This document shows positions 1 to 11,603 of a DNA stretch of 64,000 bases, piece by piece. The stretch comes from Hevea brasiliensis (Eukaryota > Streptophyta > Magnoliopsida > Malpighiales > Euphorbiaceae), in the NCBI RefSeq assembly GCF_030052815.1, contig NC_079496.1, positions 80,527,652-80,591,651 of the forward strand, written 5' to 3'. Under the pieces are notes generated by a model. The model did not search any database, was not told the DNA's origin, and saw only the letters and a list, made by a program, of their open reading frames with translations. Made by a program: the position numbers and the translations under genes. Position 1 is the stretch's first letter, and the number at the start of each line of letters is the position of its first letter.

Positions 1-1879
1 ATATTTGCTTAGTCAACCTAATATGTCGAACCTCGATGCATTCTAGGTAAATTAGGTTTTAATGTTATTAATATGTCACATTCGATAGTATTTTAGGGTT
101 GGTACATGTTACCAAGTTCATTTCTGTGTATACTGCATTTTCTTGTAATTTGCTGGATTCCGAGATACTAGTTTGACCTAGCTAGACGACCTAGTTCCCT
201 CGGTTTTCGGGTTTCAGTCAAAACTACAAACTTGTAGATCTATGTCTTATGGAACGCGGGGCAAAATTTCTGGTCATTCTGAGTTATGTAGACCAAGTTA
301 TGGTCATTTTACTATTGCTGGTCAAAATGCATCAAAATTGGTCCCTTTAGGTCATTTTAGGTCAATTTTGGTTCGGCCAGTTTTTGGACCCGAACTTGTG
401 CAAGCTGTTTGACTTGCTTATGGTCATTTATGATCTTTGGTGTCTTCATAAGACTTGTAGATATGGGTCTAAACTATTCATGGTCAAAATTTCAGGTCAA
501 TTGGACCTGTTTTGAGTGAGTTATGGCCAAAACACTAACTACTGCTCAAATGGTAAATTTTCAAGCCTGCACTTACCTATTCCGGATTTGGTTATTCTTT
601 TAGGTCACTTCTAGGCAGAATTTGGACAAGATCTCTTCATGAAAGTTGGTCTATATTGAGTCTAGTTTTACCTCCAATTGGCCTCATACCAATTGGAGCC
701 ACAACTTTACACTTATAACCTAATTTATACACTGCCAACAATCACAACCTGCATAAGAGAATTTACACTTCCAATTTAGCAATGCTCCTCCTCCCAATAC
801 TTCAATATTCATTCTTGGCACTTCTATATTTATTCAACACAATTCTAACAAAGTAAATTGGGTAGAATACTCAAGTAATATAGGCTCTCATGGCTGCCTA
901 AAATTGGGCAGTCCAATAACTCAATAATTCTTCAAATTTCTTCACCCAAAATACTCCCCATAACCTCAACACAAACTTTAATAAAGTAAGTTAAAGAAAT
1001 AAGCATTTACCTTTAGTTGACCACTTCTCAACCTTCACCAAAGCTCCTTTTCTTGCTGGCTATAGCTTTCCCATGATGTGTGGACAATTTCTTGTGAAAG
1101 GATTTGTGGAAATCATGGTGAGATTGAGTGAGATTAAAGCTTGCGTGAAGGTGTTTTAATGGAGGTTTGAGAGGAATTTAAATTCTGCAACATGAGAGGT
1201 GAAGAAGATGAATGAAGATAGTGGAAAATTCTGTCCACTTTTGGCTTTTATATGGTGCATAATGGTCCACTAACTCAATTAAATAATAAGGTAATGTTAA
1301 ACTTTTAATTATTCACATTATACCCCATAATTCTCGTTCATTACATTTCATTCCAACTTTAATTTTTCATGTAATTTCTAAACTTTAACACTACTTTATT
1401 TTCATGGACATTTAGGTCAAAAGACAACTCGGGGTATCAAATGACTACAATGCCCCTGTTCGGGTTGCATTTCTGATTTTTCGGTAACACCAGGTTTTGT
1501 TCGTTTTTCGATTTCTCACTTTTCTTTGTATTAATTATTTACTTTTTCTTTGATATTTCTAATGATATTTATACTTCAATTGATGTCTCTTTAAGTCCTA
1601 AAAATATTTTTCAGGGTTCCCCGCGGTCCAGGGCTAGTCAACGGTCCACGCCGTGACTTCCCCGTGCGGTCACCCATCGCTAGGGTTCCCGGCTCGCTTA
1701 ACTTGGTTGCATTTCTTTACTATTATTTTTCCTTTGTTTTTCTTGTATTTTCTTTTCTTGTATTTTATTATTTAATGTCTCCTCACTCATATCGAAGTGT
1801 AGTTCTAGGCATCCTAGCTGTCCGGACAACACTGGTCACCGGAACAGTAGAACGCATTACCGAACATAGGGGTGTTACA
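1..1879 (-). repeat. T1 3' LTR, partial (left end outside window)
   Basis: Position 1 corresponds to 6379 of the middle LTR, and the two run in parallel at high identity, resuming at 18247 after the N insertion. The element-sense LTR start (TGTAACACCCC) is at 1879 and abuts a purine-rich tract. The terminal part of the LTR lies beyond the window. The region shows no coding potential; the 78-residue frame at 1664-1900 is low-complexity LTR translation. Confidence 0.88.
1246..1252 (-). promoter_or_regulatory. Putative TATA box of T-family LTR
   Basis: On the minus strand the LTR reads CCATATAAAAGCC here, about 630 nt downstream of the LTR start, and the same motif recurs at 18605-18611 in the middle LTR. 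Position and sequence fit an LTR promoter that would drive the gag-pro transcript, but no start site can be shown from sequence. Confidence 0.4.
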
Positions 1880-2910
1880 ATTCTCCCCACCTTAAAATAA
1901 ATTTCGTCCTCAAAATTTTACCCAATAGTCATCTTACAATAGTCATACGTTTATTTTTTTCCTTTTTATATGATCGTATAATCTTCTTTTCCTCAAATTT
2001 GTATGAGACTTTTAACAATCTAATACAACGTTTAATTTGTTTGTATATCACCAATCTTCTCTTATTATTATCCTGTCTAATATTTCGATTCATGTTCCTT
2101 CTTGAATGACCCTTGAGGTCATGTTAGAATCATTTATCTAGTAATTGGTCCTCTGACCATTCTAGTCCATAGTCTTCCTCACATTCGTAACATTTCTTTG
2201 TTATATTTGAACCAATTGTTCCAACTTTTTTTTTTTTTTTACTTTCATAACTCTGTTTATCTGTCAATATTCTATAACTTACTTTCTTTTGTACTGAACT
2301 ATAACCTTTCAATATTCTAACCTTTGAGTTTTAGATCCCTAAGTAGGATTTTCAAACTTATTTCTAACAATTAAATTCTGTCCTGGCATAACTGTACCAA
2401 AACAGATGCCGTTGGTAACTATTCTTATCTAGGTATACTATTGGGTAGTACGTAGCTCTACACAATAATCTCAAGTCAGTACTGTAATCTGCAGCTTACA
2501 GTATAAACATCAAGAACATTGCATAGTTACTATGATACATCCCAATAGATCAAACTTTCCTATCTTTTATCCTTTTCGAATTCACCGATACCTGAAACTT
2601 ATTCTGATTACAATATCCATTAACAATTAACAACTGTAACATCTATGCCTTCATCTAGAACATTCTATTACCGCATCTTACTTTTACGTCCTCTTGCCTT
2701 ATATTAAGTAGGCTTGCCATTTAGCTTTATAATTTATGGTGTGTTAGAAAATACTTTTCGCCGATAAACTCTTCCAAAACTAATTTCACTTATTATCACA
2801 ATCCTTATCTTAAGGACTAATCACTAATGCATCAAAATTTATTCCCCTGTAAAGGAATAACAACATAACATATAGTTCTAACTCTAACATAAAAGTATGC
2901 AGACCCTAGG
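1880..2910 (-). other. T1 3' internal non-coding segment with polypurine tract
   Basis: The minus strand next to the LTR has the purine-rich tract AAGGTGGGGAGAAT (1880-1893), which fits the plus-strand primer of an LTR element, preceded by the TTTCGAGGACGAAATT-like sequence usual in chromoviruses. The remaining kilobase replaces the RT-RNase H-integrase region of a complete element. It has no long frame and no recognisable pol motif. It is nevertheless kept in T2 (19254-20285) with few differences, so it was part of the parent element rather than a later insertion. Confidence 0.7.
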
Positions 2911-3255
2911 TCAAACAATACATAAACAAAGAGTGCCATCCTTCTTCTTAACAAACAATACTGGCGCACCCCATGGTGACACACTATGGCGGATGAAGCC
3001 CTTTACAAGTAGATCTTGCAACTGTACCTTCAACTCTTTCAACTCTGCTGGTGCCATTCTGTATGGTTTTATGGAGATTGGATCCACACCAGGCATCATT
3101 AATTTCAAACTACACCTCTCTTTCCGGAGGTAATCCTGGCAATTCATCAGGAAACACGTCTGGAAAGTCATACACTGTAGGGATGTCCCTCAATACTGGA
3201 CTCCGCACTTGGATGTCTACCACATGTGCCAAGTATGCTTCACACCCCTTTCTGA
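2911..3255 (-). pseudogene. pol: T1 pol remnant (protease-RT linker and RT N-terminus)
   Basis: The frame at 2911-3171 holds the start of a gypsy RT: a [13 protein letters not shown] segment, then a [15 protein letters not shown] segment. It stops just where the DYRQLN motif should follow, and everything downstream (catalytic FIDD box, RNase H, integrase) is absent. The linker between protease and RT lies in other frames at 3130-3255. T2 has the same truncation at 20286-20630, so this end point was inherited by both units. It cannot make reverse transcriptase. Confidence 0.75.
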
Positions 3256-4365
3256 TCATTTTCTGGCTAGTGCAGCCGAAATAATGTTTGATGGCAATAG
3301 CTGCCTCTTCCCATGTATTACCACATCAGCATCGAGGAGACCGAAAGTTCTTGTCTTCGACCTCTGATCAATCATGGCATGATGCCTAGCTAACCAATCC
3401 ATGCCCAAGATGATATCATAATCTCTGAAGGGCATTTCAATGAAATCAGATAGAAAAGTGTGTCCTTGGATCACCAAAGGACAATCTCTATACATTCTAT
3501 TAACCCTGACCTCCTGTCCTAGCGGACTTGTTACTAGCACCTCAAAGTCCATTTTTGTACATGGAACAACAATGCAATCAATGATGCTAGCACTCACATA
3601 AGAATGGGTAGAACCTAGATCAAATAACACAAACACATCTTGGTTAAAAGTTGAGAAGGTACCAGCCACAACATTAGATGTCTCGACTTCTTCCCTCTGT
3701 CTCGTTGCGTAGACTCTAACCGGAGCACTGTCTTGCTCTGATTGTTTCACTGTGCCTTGGCTGCCTGCTGGGCTACCTCTACCCCTGCCTCTACCTCTGC
3801 TGGGTGGTTGTGAACTTCTGGTGACAGGGCTCTGAACTGACCCTTCTGCAGTAGTAGGAGGTGGTCCAACTCTGCGACTACTGGTGCAGTCCTTGGCAAA
3901 GTGTCCTGTGCCTCCACAGTTATAACAAGCTCCAATAGCCTTATAGCATATCCCACCATGATATCTTCCACAAGCTTCACATTGACGAGAAGGGTAGGAA
4001 CTTCTAGTTGTTCGACGACTGGACCTTGGTGGTCTCTGCCTTGATGATCCACCTCTGTTATATCCCTGAGCTCGGGGCTCCTCAATTTCTTTTCTCTTTC
4101 TCAAATTACTGCTTGAGCTCTGACCCATAGGTTTCTCCCTCTTCTCTATTTCATGTTGCCCTTGTGGGGGTTGGGTCTGTACTTGGGCTTGGGTGTGATT
4201 ATCGACCATTTGTTGAAAGAAAGTGGCCATTCTTTGGGCCATTTGTGCAGTAATTTGTACCGGTAAAACTGGTATAGTCGGGCCTTCGACACTTTGTGGA
4301 GTTGGGGCCTCAACTTGTACTTCTGCCATCACGGATTGTTCTATTGTCTCATTCCCCTCTTCCAT
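3256..4365 (-). pseudogene. gag: T1 Gag(nucleocapsid)-protease open frame, capsid domain missing
   Basis: This is a continuous 369-codon frame starting at the first ATG after the PBS. Residues 1-75 are a Gag N-terminus. The capsid (retrotransposon gag) domain seen in elements N and C is missing. Residues 128-160 carry a cysteine-rich nucleocapsid ending in a CX2CX4HX4C zinc knuckle (147-160). An Arg/Gly-rich linker follows near 190-198. The aspartic protease has its active site as DLGSTHS at 249-255 and a GMDWL segment near 320-330. Catalytic Asp is kept but the second residue is Leu instead of the usual Ser, Thr or Pro. The frame ends at the protease-RT linker by a one-base shift that T2 shares. 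It could encode a nucleic-acid-binding protease polyprotein but not a particle-forming Gag. Confidence 0.75.
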
Positions 4366-4532
4366 ATCTTTTCACAAGATTTTCTATTCCTGTACAGCCA
4401 ACATAAGAAGATTCCTCTCCATTAGTTCATATTTATGAAGCAAATGTACTATATGTATCAAACATTTGAGCAGTTGTAGTTACCGACAAAAAGATTTCAA
4501 ATTCACAATTCGAAATTTACTTTAAAACCATT

Positions 4533-4544
4533 GCTCTGATACCA
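4533..4544 (-). other. T1 primer-binding site (initiator tRNA-Met)
   Basis: The minus strand reads TGGTATCAGAGC, complementary to the 3' end of plant initiator tRNA-Met. It lies 7 nt inside the LTR edge at 4552. Confidence 0.85.
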
Positions 4545-5169
4545 CAAAACATGTCACACCCTACTCTCCTATAAGATGCAACATGATCCCGTAGTACACC
4601 TAATGAATTACCGTACTTCGCCTGCCGATAACCCGTTAGATATACTACAAGGGATTTTAAAACAATTTTCGTGAAATTTAAATCATCGGTTAAAATCTAG
4701 TGTTATAATTTTTTTTTTCTTCAAAATTTCGGATTTCGGCAAAGTGCCTGCTGTATTTAGAGAAAATAGTTCTTCAATCCTGCAAAAGAAAATGCTCCCA
4801 ATATGTTTTCTCAAATACAACTTCAATAACTTTATTTCAATTCACAATTCAATTCTTAATAAACAATCAATTCATTTTCAAACAACTTTCATCATAAAGA
4901 AACATTTCATTGATTATAAGACTCAAAATTTATAATACAAAACTATTCAAGTAAATGAAATCTCAACTTTATATTTACGATAATTTACATTTAATTACAT
5001 ACCAAAATGTTTTACAAGAGTTTTTATACTACTGCTCAAATAATTTACATACATATTATTACATGCATACATCAAAACCTATGTACATGGGTATACCTAT
5101 GATATACCTGGAGCTGATCTGAATATGTCTTCAAAGAAACTTATTCACTGCTCTATGCTCTTTTTACCT

Positions 5170-5208
5170 GCGATAGCATACAAAGCTATCGCTGAGTGGT
5201 GAACTCAG
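5170..5208 (-). other. Two adjacent hairpins in the T LTR
   Basis: GCGATAGC (5170-5177) pairs with GCTATCGC (5185-5192), and CTGAGT (5192-5197) pairs with ACTCAG (5203-5208). The pair recurs at the same place in LTRs of elements N, D, P and G with changed stem bases. In element sense it is preceded by TGCACCA and followed by CAGGTA. Function unknown. Confidence 0.6.
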
Positions 5209-5461
5209 TGGTGCACAACTATAATTTAAAACATAGTACAATATACAATGACAAAATTTTCAGTAAATAATTTGGAAATCTGAATACTCATCGAATTCCA
5301 AAACTCAAAATATTCATTGCCAATAATGTAAATCATTTGTATAAATGATTTTGATCAAAAAATTCAATTTATCAAATCATGACTAACCATTTAAGTAATT
5401 CCAACAAAATCAATTATACATAAACCATAATTGAAATCACAATTATTTACCATTCAAAAGC

Positions 5462-5550
5462 CATTCTGTATCTCAAAAATCATTATGTATCTCAAAAATT
5501 ATGTTGTATCTCAAAAATTATTCTTATCTCAAAAACCATTCTTTATCTCA
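5462..5550. repeat. Short tandem repeat in T LTR
   Basis: About five units of 17-19 nt, each containing TATCTCAAAAA followed by an AT-rich spacer. Just downstream (5590-5660) the segment AACTCCCTATGGTCGG occurs twice. Confidence 0.75.
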
Positions 5551-7260
5551 CTAACTATGCAAGACTAATCCAAAAGGGCCATCTTCGGGGTGATTCCAAC
5601 TCCCTATGGTCGGAGAGGTGGAATCAGATTCTAACTCCCTATGGTCGGGGAGGTCGAATCATCGTGCACAGTACCATCACAATAATGAATCTTCCGCAAG
5701 GGCCATAACGATAAAATAAACTTAGATCTAACCTCAAATCAGAGGAAAATCTAAGCCTGTGCACGTACCATGGTAATCAAAACACAACTAACTCCATTGT
5801 CTTCTCAATAAATGAGAGAGACGGGTAATAACCTAGTCAAGCATCTATAGTGAGACATAAAACAATATTACAATCCTTTTAGTGAGCATAAATCACAATA
5901 TAATTCGATTCAAATTCAATTCCAGTATCCAATAATTTTTATGCTCATCACAATTCAAATCATAAATTTGCATTTTTCCATGAAAATTACCATCACAATT
6001 CAAAACATGTTCTATCACAATTTTCTAAAACATAATTTATTCAATCCATAACAATGCTTAATACTTGTGGAAATACCATTTCACAAAGCTAAATTCATAC
6101 ATACTATAACAATTTTCAATAATCATTGAATTAAATCCAATGCTTGTTAAACATAATACATAAGAAAAGTATGTCATTTAATCATATGAAATATTGAAAT
6201 AAAATCAGTTAAAAACTAGTTGTGCATAAACCTCTGATAACTGTCTCTTGGTCTTGACTCAGTGTTTCCTTCCCTTTCCCTTAGTCTTTGCTAACTGAGA
6301 AACACAATTTGAAGTGTTTCAGTACTCATTTAAACTGTCTCTAACGATAATGCTTGATAATTAATTCACTGAATTCTAATATTTGCTTAGTCAACCTAAT
6401 ATGTCGAACCTCGATGCATTCTAGGTAAATTAGGTTTTAATGTTATTAATATGTCACATTCGATAGTATTTTAGGGTTGGTACATGTTACCAAGTTCATT
6501 TCTGTGTATACTGCATTTTCTTGTAATTTGCTGGATTCCGAGATACTAGTTTGACCTAGCTAGACGACCTAGTTCCCTCGGTTTTCGGGTTTCAGTCAAA
6601 ACTACAAACTTGTAGATCTATGTCTTATGGAACGCGGGGCAAAATTTCAGGTCATTCTGAGTTATGTAGACCAAGTTATGGTCATTTTACTATTGCTGGT
6701 CAAAATGGATCAAAATTGGTCACTTTAGGTCATTTTAGGTCAATTTTGGTTCGGCTAGTTTTTGGACCCCAACTTGTGCAAGCTGTTTGACTTGCTTATG
6801 GTCATTTATGGGATTTGGTGTCTTCATAAGACTTTTAGATATGGGTCTTAACTATTCATGGTCAAAATTTCAGGTCAATTGGACCTGTTTTGAGTGAGTT
6901 ATGGCCAAAATACTAACTGCTGCTCAAATGGTAAATTTTCAGGCCTGCACTTACCTATTCCGGATTTGGTCATTCTTTTAGGTCACTTCTAGGCAGAATT
7001 TGGACAAGATCTCTTCATGAAAGTTGGTCTATATTGAGTCTAGTTTTACCTCCAATTGGCCTCATATCAATTGGAGCCACAACTTTACACTTATAACCTA
7101 ATTTATACACTGCCAACAATCACAACCTGCATAAGAGAATTTACACTTCCAATTTAGCAATCCTCCTCCTCCCAATACTTCAATACTCATTCTTGGCACT
7201 TCTATATTTATTCAACACAATTCTAACAAAGTAAATTGGGCAGAATACTCAAGTAATATA

Positions 7261-7265
7261 GGCTC
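7261..7265. repeat. Left target-site duplication of N (GGCTC)
   Basis: GGCTC precedes the N 5' LTR and recurs at 18242-18246. The uninterrupted T1 LTR has a single GGCTC near 883, which identifies the pre-insertion site. Confidence 0.95.
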
Positions 7266-7820
7266 TGTAACACCCTCCCGGTAACTACTCCGTACATCCC
7301 TCATTAGGTGGCCGGTGTGTCGGTCCTGACTAGAATGAAATGTCCGGAAAAATATTTAAACTAAAGTGAGGAACCATAATTAACTTAAATATTAATAAGA
7401 AAAATTTAGTAAAAATTTTAGAAATAAAATACAAATAAGTTAAAAGAGCCGGTGCCCTAGCGAGGGGTAACCCAGAGGGAAGTTGCGGTTCTCGCAACTA
7501 GGAGCCCTAGACTCGGGGGAAAAATTATAAAATAATTTTTGGGACCTCAGAGAAGGGTCATTGAAGTTCCTATGGCATTAGAATGCCATGAAAATACCTA
7601 GAAAAAATTTTCAATCGGTACAGACAATTTTGACCCGTTAAGCCAAACGGAGGGCATTTTGGTCATTTCGCCTTCAGAGGTGATTTTTGGCCGACTTGTC
7701 CAGTCGAGTAAATAATTATTATGACATAAAATATAAATAAATATTGCTAAAAATTTAATTGAAAATAAGTAGAAAAGAAAAGAAAAGAAAAGAAAAATGA
7801 AAGTAAATGCTTAAATATGC

Positions 7821-7844
7821 CATCATGCTTAAGTAAGCATGATG
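7821..7844. other. 11-bp inverted repeat in N LTR
   Basis: CATCATGCTTA (7821-7831) and TAAGCATGATG (7834-7844) are perfect inverted copies with a 2-nt spacer. The same structure is in the 3' LTR. D, P and G LTRs have different palindromes at a comparable place. Confidence 0.75.
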
Positions 7845-9715
7845 CAATTAAATTTTCCCACCAATTGGAATGTGACAAGCACAGACTAAAACAATTAAAA
7901 AGGGAAAAAAATGGACAGAAAATCAGTTTTCTTCTTCATTTTTTCAGCTTGCCGAATCCTCCCATGGAAGCTTTCATTTTCTCCTTCATTCAAGCTTGCA
8001 AATCCCTCTAACCTTACCCCAAAACCCTAAGCTACCTTCATAAAAAATTAATCCCACACCTAGACAAAGCAATTGATAGCCAAGAAAAGAGGAAACAAGG
8101 AGGTTTTCACAAGTCCAAGAAGTGTCCCTTAAAGGTTAGTGCACTAAAACCTTTTCTTTCAATTTTAGGTGTAGTATGCATGCCAAATTAAGTGGGAAAT
8201 TCAAGAAATTGAAAGAATTAGTTAAGGAATTAAACATCCCTAATTCAGCAGCCTTGGGAACCTTATGCAGTTTGATGAATTCCTGCATATATACATGATT
8301 AGTGATGATGATTGATGAGGTTATAGGCATGAGAAGTGATAGGAATTTAATTGATTAAGTTTTGAAATTTGAAATTAGGGTTTTGGGAGTGAAGAATTGG
8401 ACTTGGTTTATGAAGTGATTAATGGACATTTTAATGGTCAATTAGTGACCATTTAAGGCAAGTTAATCATAATTTGAAGTGAGTTAATGCATGGCAAACT
8501 GAAATGGGAAGGCTGCCCTAGGACAGCAGCAGGGTGACTAAAATTTCAGTCCACTTGGACTGTCATAACTTGGGCTGTGTTGGTCCAATTTGTGTTTGGC
8601 CAATTGGAAATGAAACTAGGCTTATAATGGCACATTTTTGCTGAAGAAACCATGCCCAAAAGACCAAAGCAAGAGGACCAAAAGTTGGCCCCAATCCGTA
8701 CACCCTGCAACTAATTCTGCATAACGACCAAATGAATAGTAACTGTTCATTTGGCCATAACTCACTGTAGATTTGGTCAATTAACCTGAAAGTTTTACAG
8801 CAACAAGTTAAGACATAGACAAACAACTTTCATGAAGAAACCTACCCCAAATTATGGCCAGAACTAATTCAAAAATGCAATCACGATCCTTTGTTCATAT
8901 TCTTGTAGATATAGTCAATTCTGCAGATTGGCAATCCGGCCAACTGTGGTTTTTGAGCCATATCTGGAGCTACAAAACTCCAAATGGAGTGATTCAAAAA
9001 AGGAAATTCAACTAGACAAAATAAGGAACAACTTTTATGTTTACCAATTCCTCAAATTTCCACTATAACAATTCCTAATGGAACAGTAAATTATGGTACA
9101 AAATCTGAAAAATCTGCTCCTTTGGTTTAATGCTTAGAAATGGTATTAACGCTTAACGCCAACAAGTTTTAAATACAAAATGTGGTATGTTGGGAGTGCC
9201 AAAGTCAATGTACATATTTTCTATCCAAAATTCAACATTTTTGTTGACCAATGAGGTGAATAGTAACACCAAAACTTGAAATTCACAAATTGAAGAATTT
9301 AAAAGTTCAAATGCCCTAGTATACCTAACAAGATTGGTTTGGATAGTTTGGCATGCCAATAGGGTTTAGTTAGCAGTACTGCACATGGCAATATGCCATT
9401 CTGTGATTTTATGGCTTTTAGCCATTCTGACCTTGCATTGAGATTTGGCCTTGTGCCTAAGATTATTCTGACTTGGTAGGCTGTTACATTTGCCTGGGAG
9501 ATGCATATGTGACCGATGGTGTGACGGCCCGAGGTACTAGATACCCAGTGCCAGTTTACCTGTTATCCAGTCCAGTCATCTAGCGTAGGTTACTTGGGCA
9601 ACCAAATGAATAAAAGTGTATAAAGTTAATGATATACAAATTCAAAACAAATGAAACATATACCTTCACCACATATCTATTTTCTTGCTATTTCTTTTAT
9701 TTTATTATTGCACCA

Positions 9716-9753
9716 CTAAGCATTATTACTTAGCGCATTGCTTTTGCCACGCG
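9716..9753 (+). other. Hairpin pair in N 5' LTR
   Basis: CTAAG (9716-9720) pairs with CTTAG (9729-9733). CGCAT (9734-9738) pairs with ACGCG (9749-9753) with one A-C mismatch; the 3' LTR copy (17602-17621) is CGCGT/ACGCG and pairs fully. It is preceded by GCACCA and followed by TAGGTT, matching the module in other families. Confidence 0.55.
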
Positions 9754-9956
9754 TAGGTTCTGGAGATACAGATCGTGAGCCCAGTAGACCGCAGACTGGG
9801 TGAGTTCATCCTGCAGCTCTGCACAGTGTCCGTGTCACCTCACTACCTGCAGTGCATTGGTAGGGCACTAGGTGTCATTTTGTCATTTTGTAATTAAATT
9901 TTTATTTTCTCATATGTATTTGGATTTATGTAATGTATTTTGAGGTTCAAGTAAAT

Positions 9957-9962
9957 AATAAA
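9957..9962 (+). terminator. Candidate polyadenylation signal in N LTR
   Basis: AATAAA lies about 410 nt before the LTR end and is repeated at 17825-17830 in the 3' LTR. Plant poly(A) signals are loose, so this is only a candidate. Confidence 0.35.
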
Positions 9963-10379
9963 GATTTATGGTTATGTATGGAAGTAATTTGAGTATTTAA
10001 TTGTTGTTTATGTATGAGAACCCTGAGAAATGATGATTGAGAACTGAAACTGAAAAAAAAAAAATGTTGAGATTTTGATATTGAGATTCTGTTGATGAAT
10101 TGAAGTTGGGATTGTTTGGAAATTATTTGGAAGTGTTTTTAACAGGTTCCGAAGAACTGTTTTCTCCATTTTTAGCCGGTACTCTGCCGGATTTTCTTTA
10201 AAATTTTCGGAACCTCAAATAAATGACAATTTCGATAAATGGCTTAAATAAATTATCTTTCACAAATTATATTAAAAAACATGATATAAATTAATTAAGG
10301 TATATTAGAGAGTGCCGGTACACCGTGTGGCATTACTTACTCGGGTATACTGTACACGGGCAAGGGGTGTCACATTTAG

Positions 10380-10391
10380 TGGTATCAGAGC
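10380..10391 (+). other. N primer-binding site (initiator tRNA-Met)
   Basis: TGGTATCAGAGC, 5 nt after the 5' LTR end, complementary to the plant initiator tRNA-Met 3' end. Confidence 0.92.
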
Positions 10392-10501
10392 ACGGTTTAG
10401 GCGTTTCTGGGCCTAGATTGAGTCCATACCATGCATTGCATTTGTAAGAGTCGAAGTGACACTAATGCAGATCTGTTTGTCTTCCTTATTTTGAATAGGA
10501 T

Positions 10502-11603
10502 ATGGACCCTTCATCTCAAAGAGCAGTCGAGGAGGAAGTGGAGAGTCATGCTCCACCTGCAGCAGCGAAGACTGGGGGCATGGGAGAACCTGCTCCGCAA
10601 GCTCAAGCCGAGCCTGCTCAGCCTCCACAGGCCATGTTCCAACAAATGGCCGACTTCTTTAGACAAATGGCTGGAGTAATGCCAGCACCACCACCACCAC
10701 CACCAGCTCCACAGCAAAAATCACACCTGGAAAGGCTAAGGAAGTTTGGAGCAGTGGACTTTTTCGGTAAGAGAGAAGATGACTCTGTTGCGGTAGAATT
10801 GGTTGAGCGAGCAGGCGAGTCTTAAAACAACTCCACCGCACCTCGAGCAAAATCTAGAAGGCTGCAGTATCCTTATTGCAAGGCGATGCCTACGAATGGT
10901 GGGACAACGTGTCGATGAAGTGCAGACGGAAGTCGTAACTTGGGACTTCTTTCTCTCCGAGTTCAAGAAGAAATATGTGGGTACTGTATACCTGGAAGAG
11001 AGAAGAAGAGAGTTCATTAACCTGAGGCAGAGACAACTATCAGTGGCCGAGTATGAGAAGGAATTTGTCCGATTAAGCCGCTACGGAAGGGAGATAGTCC
11101 CTAATGAAGCTGAAAGATGTAAGAGATTTGAAGAGGGATTAAATGACAACATAAAGATTCAGCTCACTGCCTTGGGAATCACAGAATTTAGCAAGTTAGT
11201 GGAAGCTGTAATAAGGGTTGAAAAAGTAAGAATAAGTGAGCAGACCAGAAGGGATAGACAGCAGAAGAGGGGCCCAGGTCAGTCTAGTTCAGCTCCTACA
11301 TCTGGGAAGAGGTTCAAAGGTCCACCTGCACAGAGTTCAGGTCAGCCACATGGTCAGGGTCAGTCTCAGGGGCCCAGGCCAAAGTTCACCCCTAGGAGAG
11401 GTCAGTCCACACCATCAGTGGGCAGCTCTCCAGGGATGGGGTTCAGGGGACCAGCCCCAACATCTTCTGCATGTCCACACTGTCTGAAATGGCACAAGGG
11501 GGAATGTTGGAGAGTGGCGGTGCTGCTTAAGATGTGGGTCGACAGAGCATCGGTGAGCGCCCGCCTTGAGAACTACTACAGCTGCTCCAACACAAGCAGA
11601 TAG
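10502..11603 (+). pseudogene. gag: N Gag polyprotein, frame-broken
   Basis: The first frame (10502-10825) starts MDPSSQRAVEEEV, close to the Gag start of element C (MDPASQRAVDEEV), and has a proline run near residues 61-69. The frame is then lost. The capsid region resumes at 10803-11603 with the conserved EFKKKYVG and RRREFINLRQRQLSVAEYEKEF segments; a WWD capsid motif is in another frame near 10895. The nucleocapsid begins CPHCLKWHKGECW, but the zinc knuckle after it is out of frame at 11512-11570. Gag would bind the genomic RNA and assemble the particle. Several breaks fall at sites where CAG or CTG would be expected, so some may be sequence errors. Confidence 0.82.

Larger units (their letters stand above)
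7266..10374 (+). repeat. N 5' LTR
   Basis: Starts TGTAACACCC and ends GTGTCACA, 3,109 bp, matching the 3' LTR along its length. An 11-bp inverted repeat is at 7821-7844, a hairpin pair at 9716-9753 and an AATAAA at 9957. The short frames in it (for example 7817-8011) also occur in the 3' LTR but resemble no protein I know and probably reflect LTR identity only. Confidence 0.95.

Noticed and set aside
3747..4085. 112-residue frame overlapping T1 gag in another frame
   Set aside because: Shadow of the gag-protease frame; the T2 counterpart joins the protease frame only after a shift.
7817..8011. 64-residue frame repeated at 15683-15877
   Set aside because: It is conserved only because both copies lie in the two LTRs of N; composition is low-complexity and no start context or homology is evident.
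8563..8826. 87-residue minus-strand frame with hydrophobic stretches
   Set aside because: Within the N LTR; the 3' LTR copy keeps only part of it. No support as a gene.
11236..11487. 83-residue plus-strand frame inside N gag
   Set aside because: Alternate-frame reading of the Pro/Gln/Ser-rich nucleocapsid linker.
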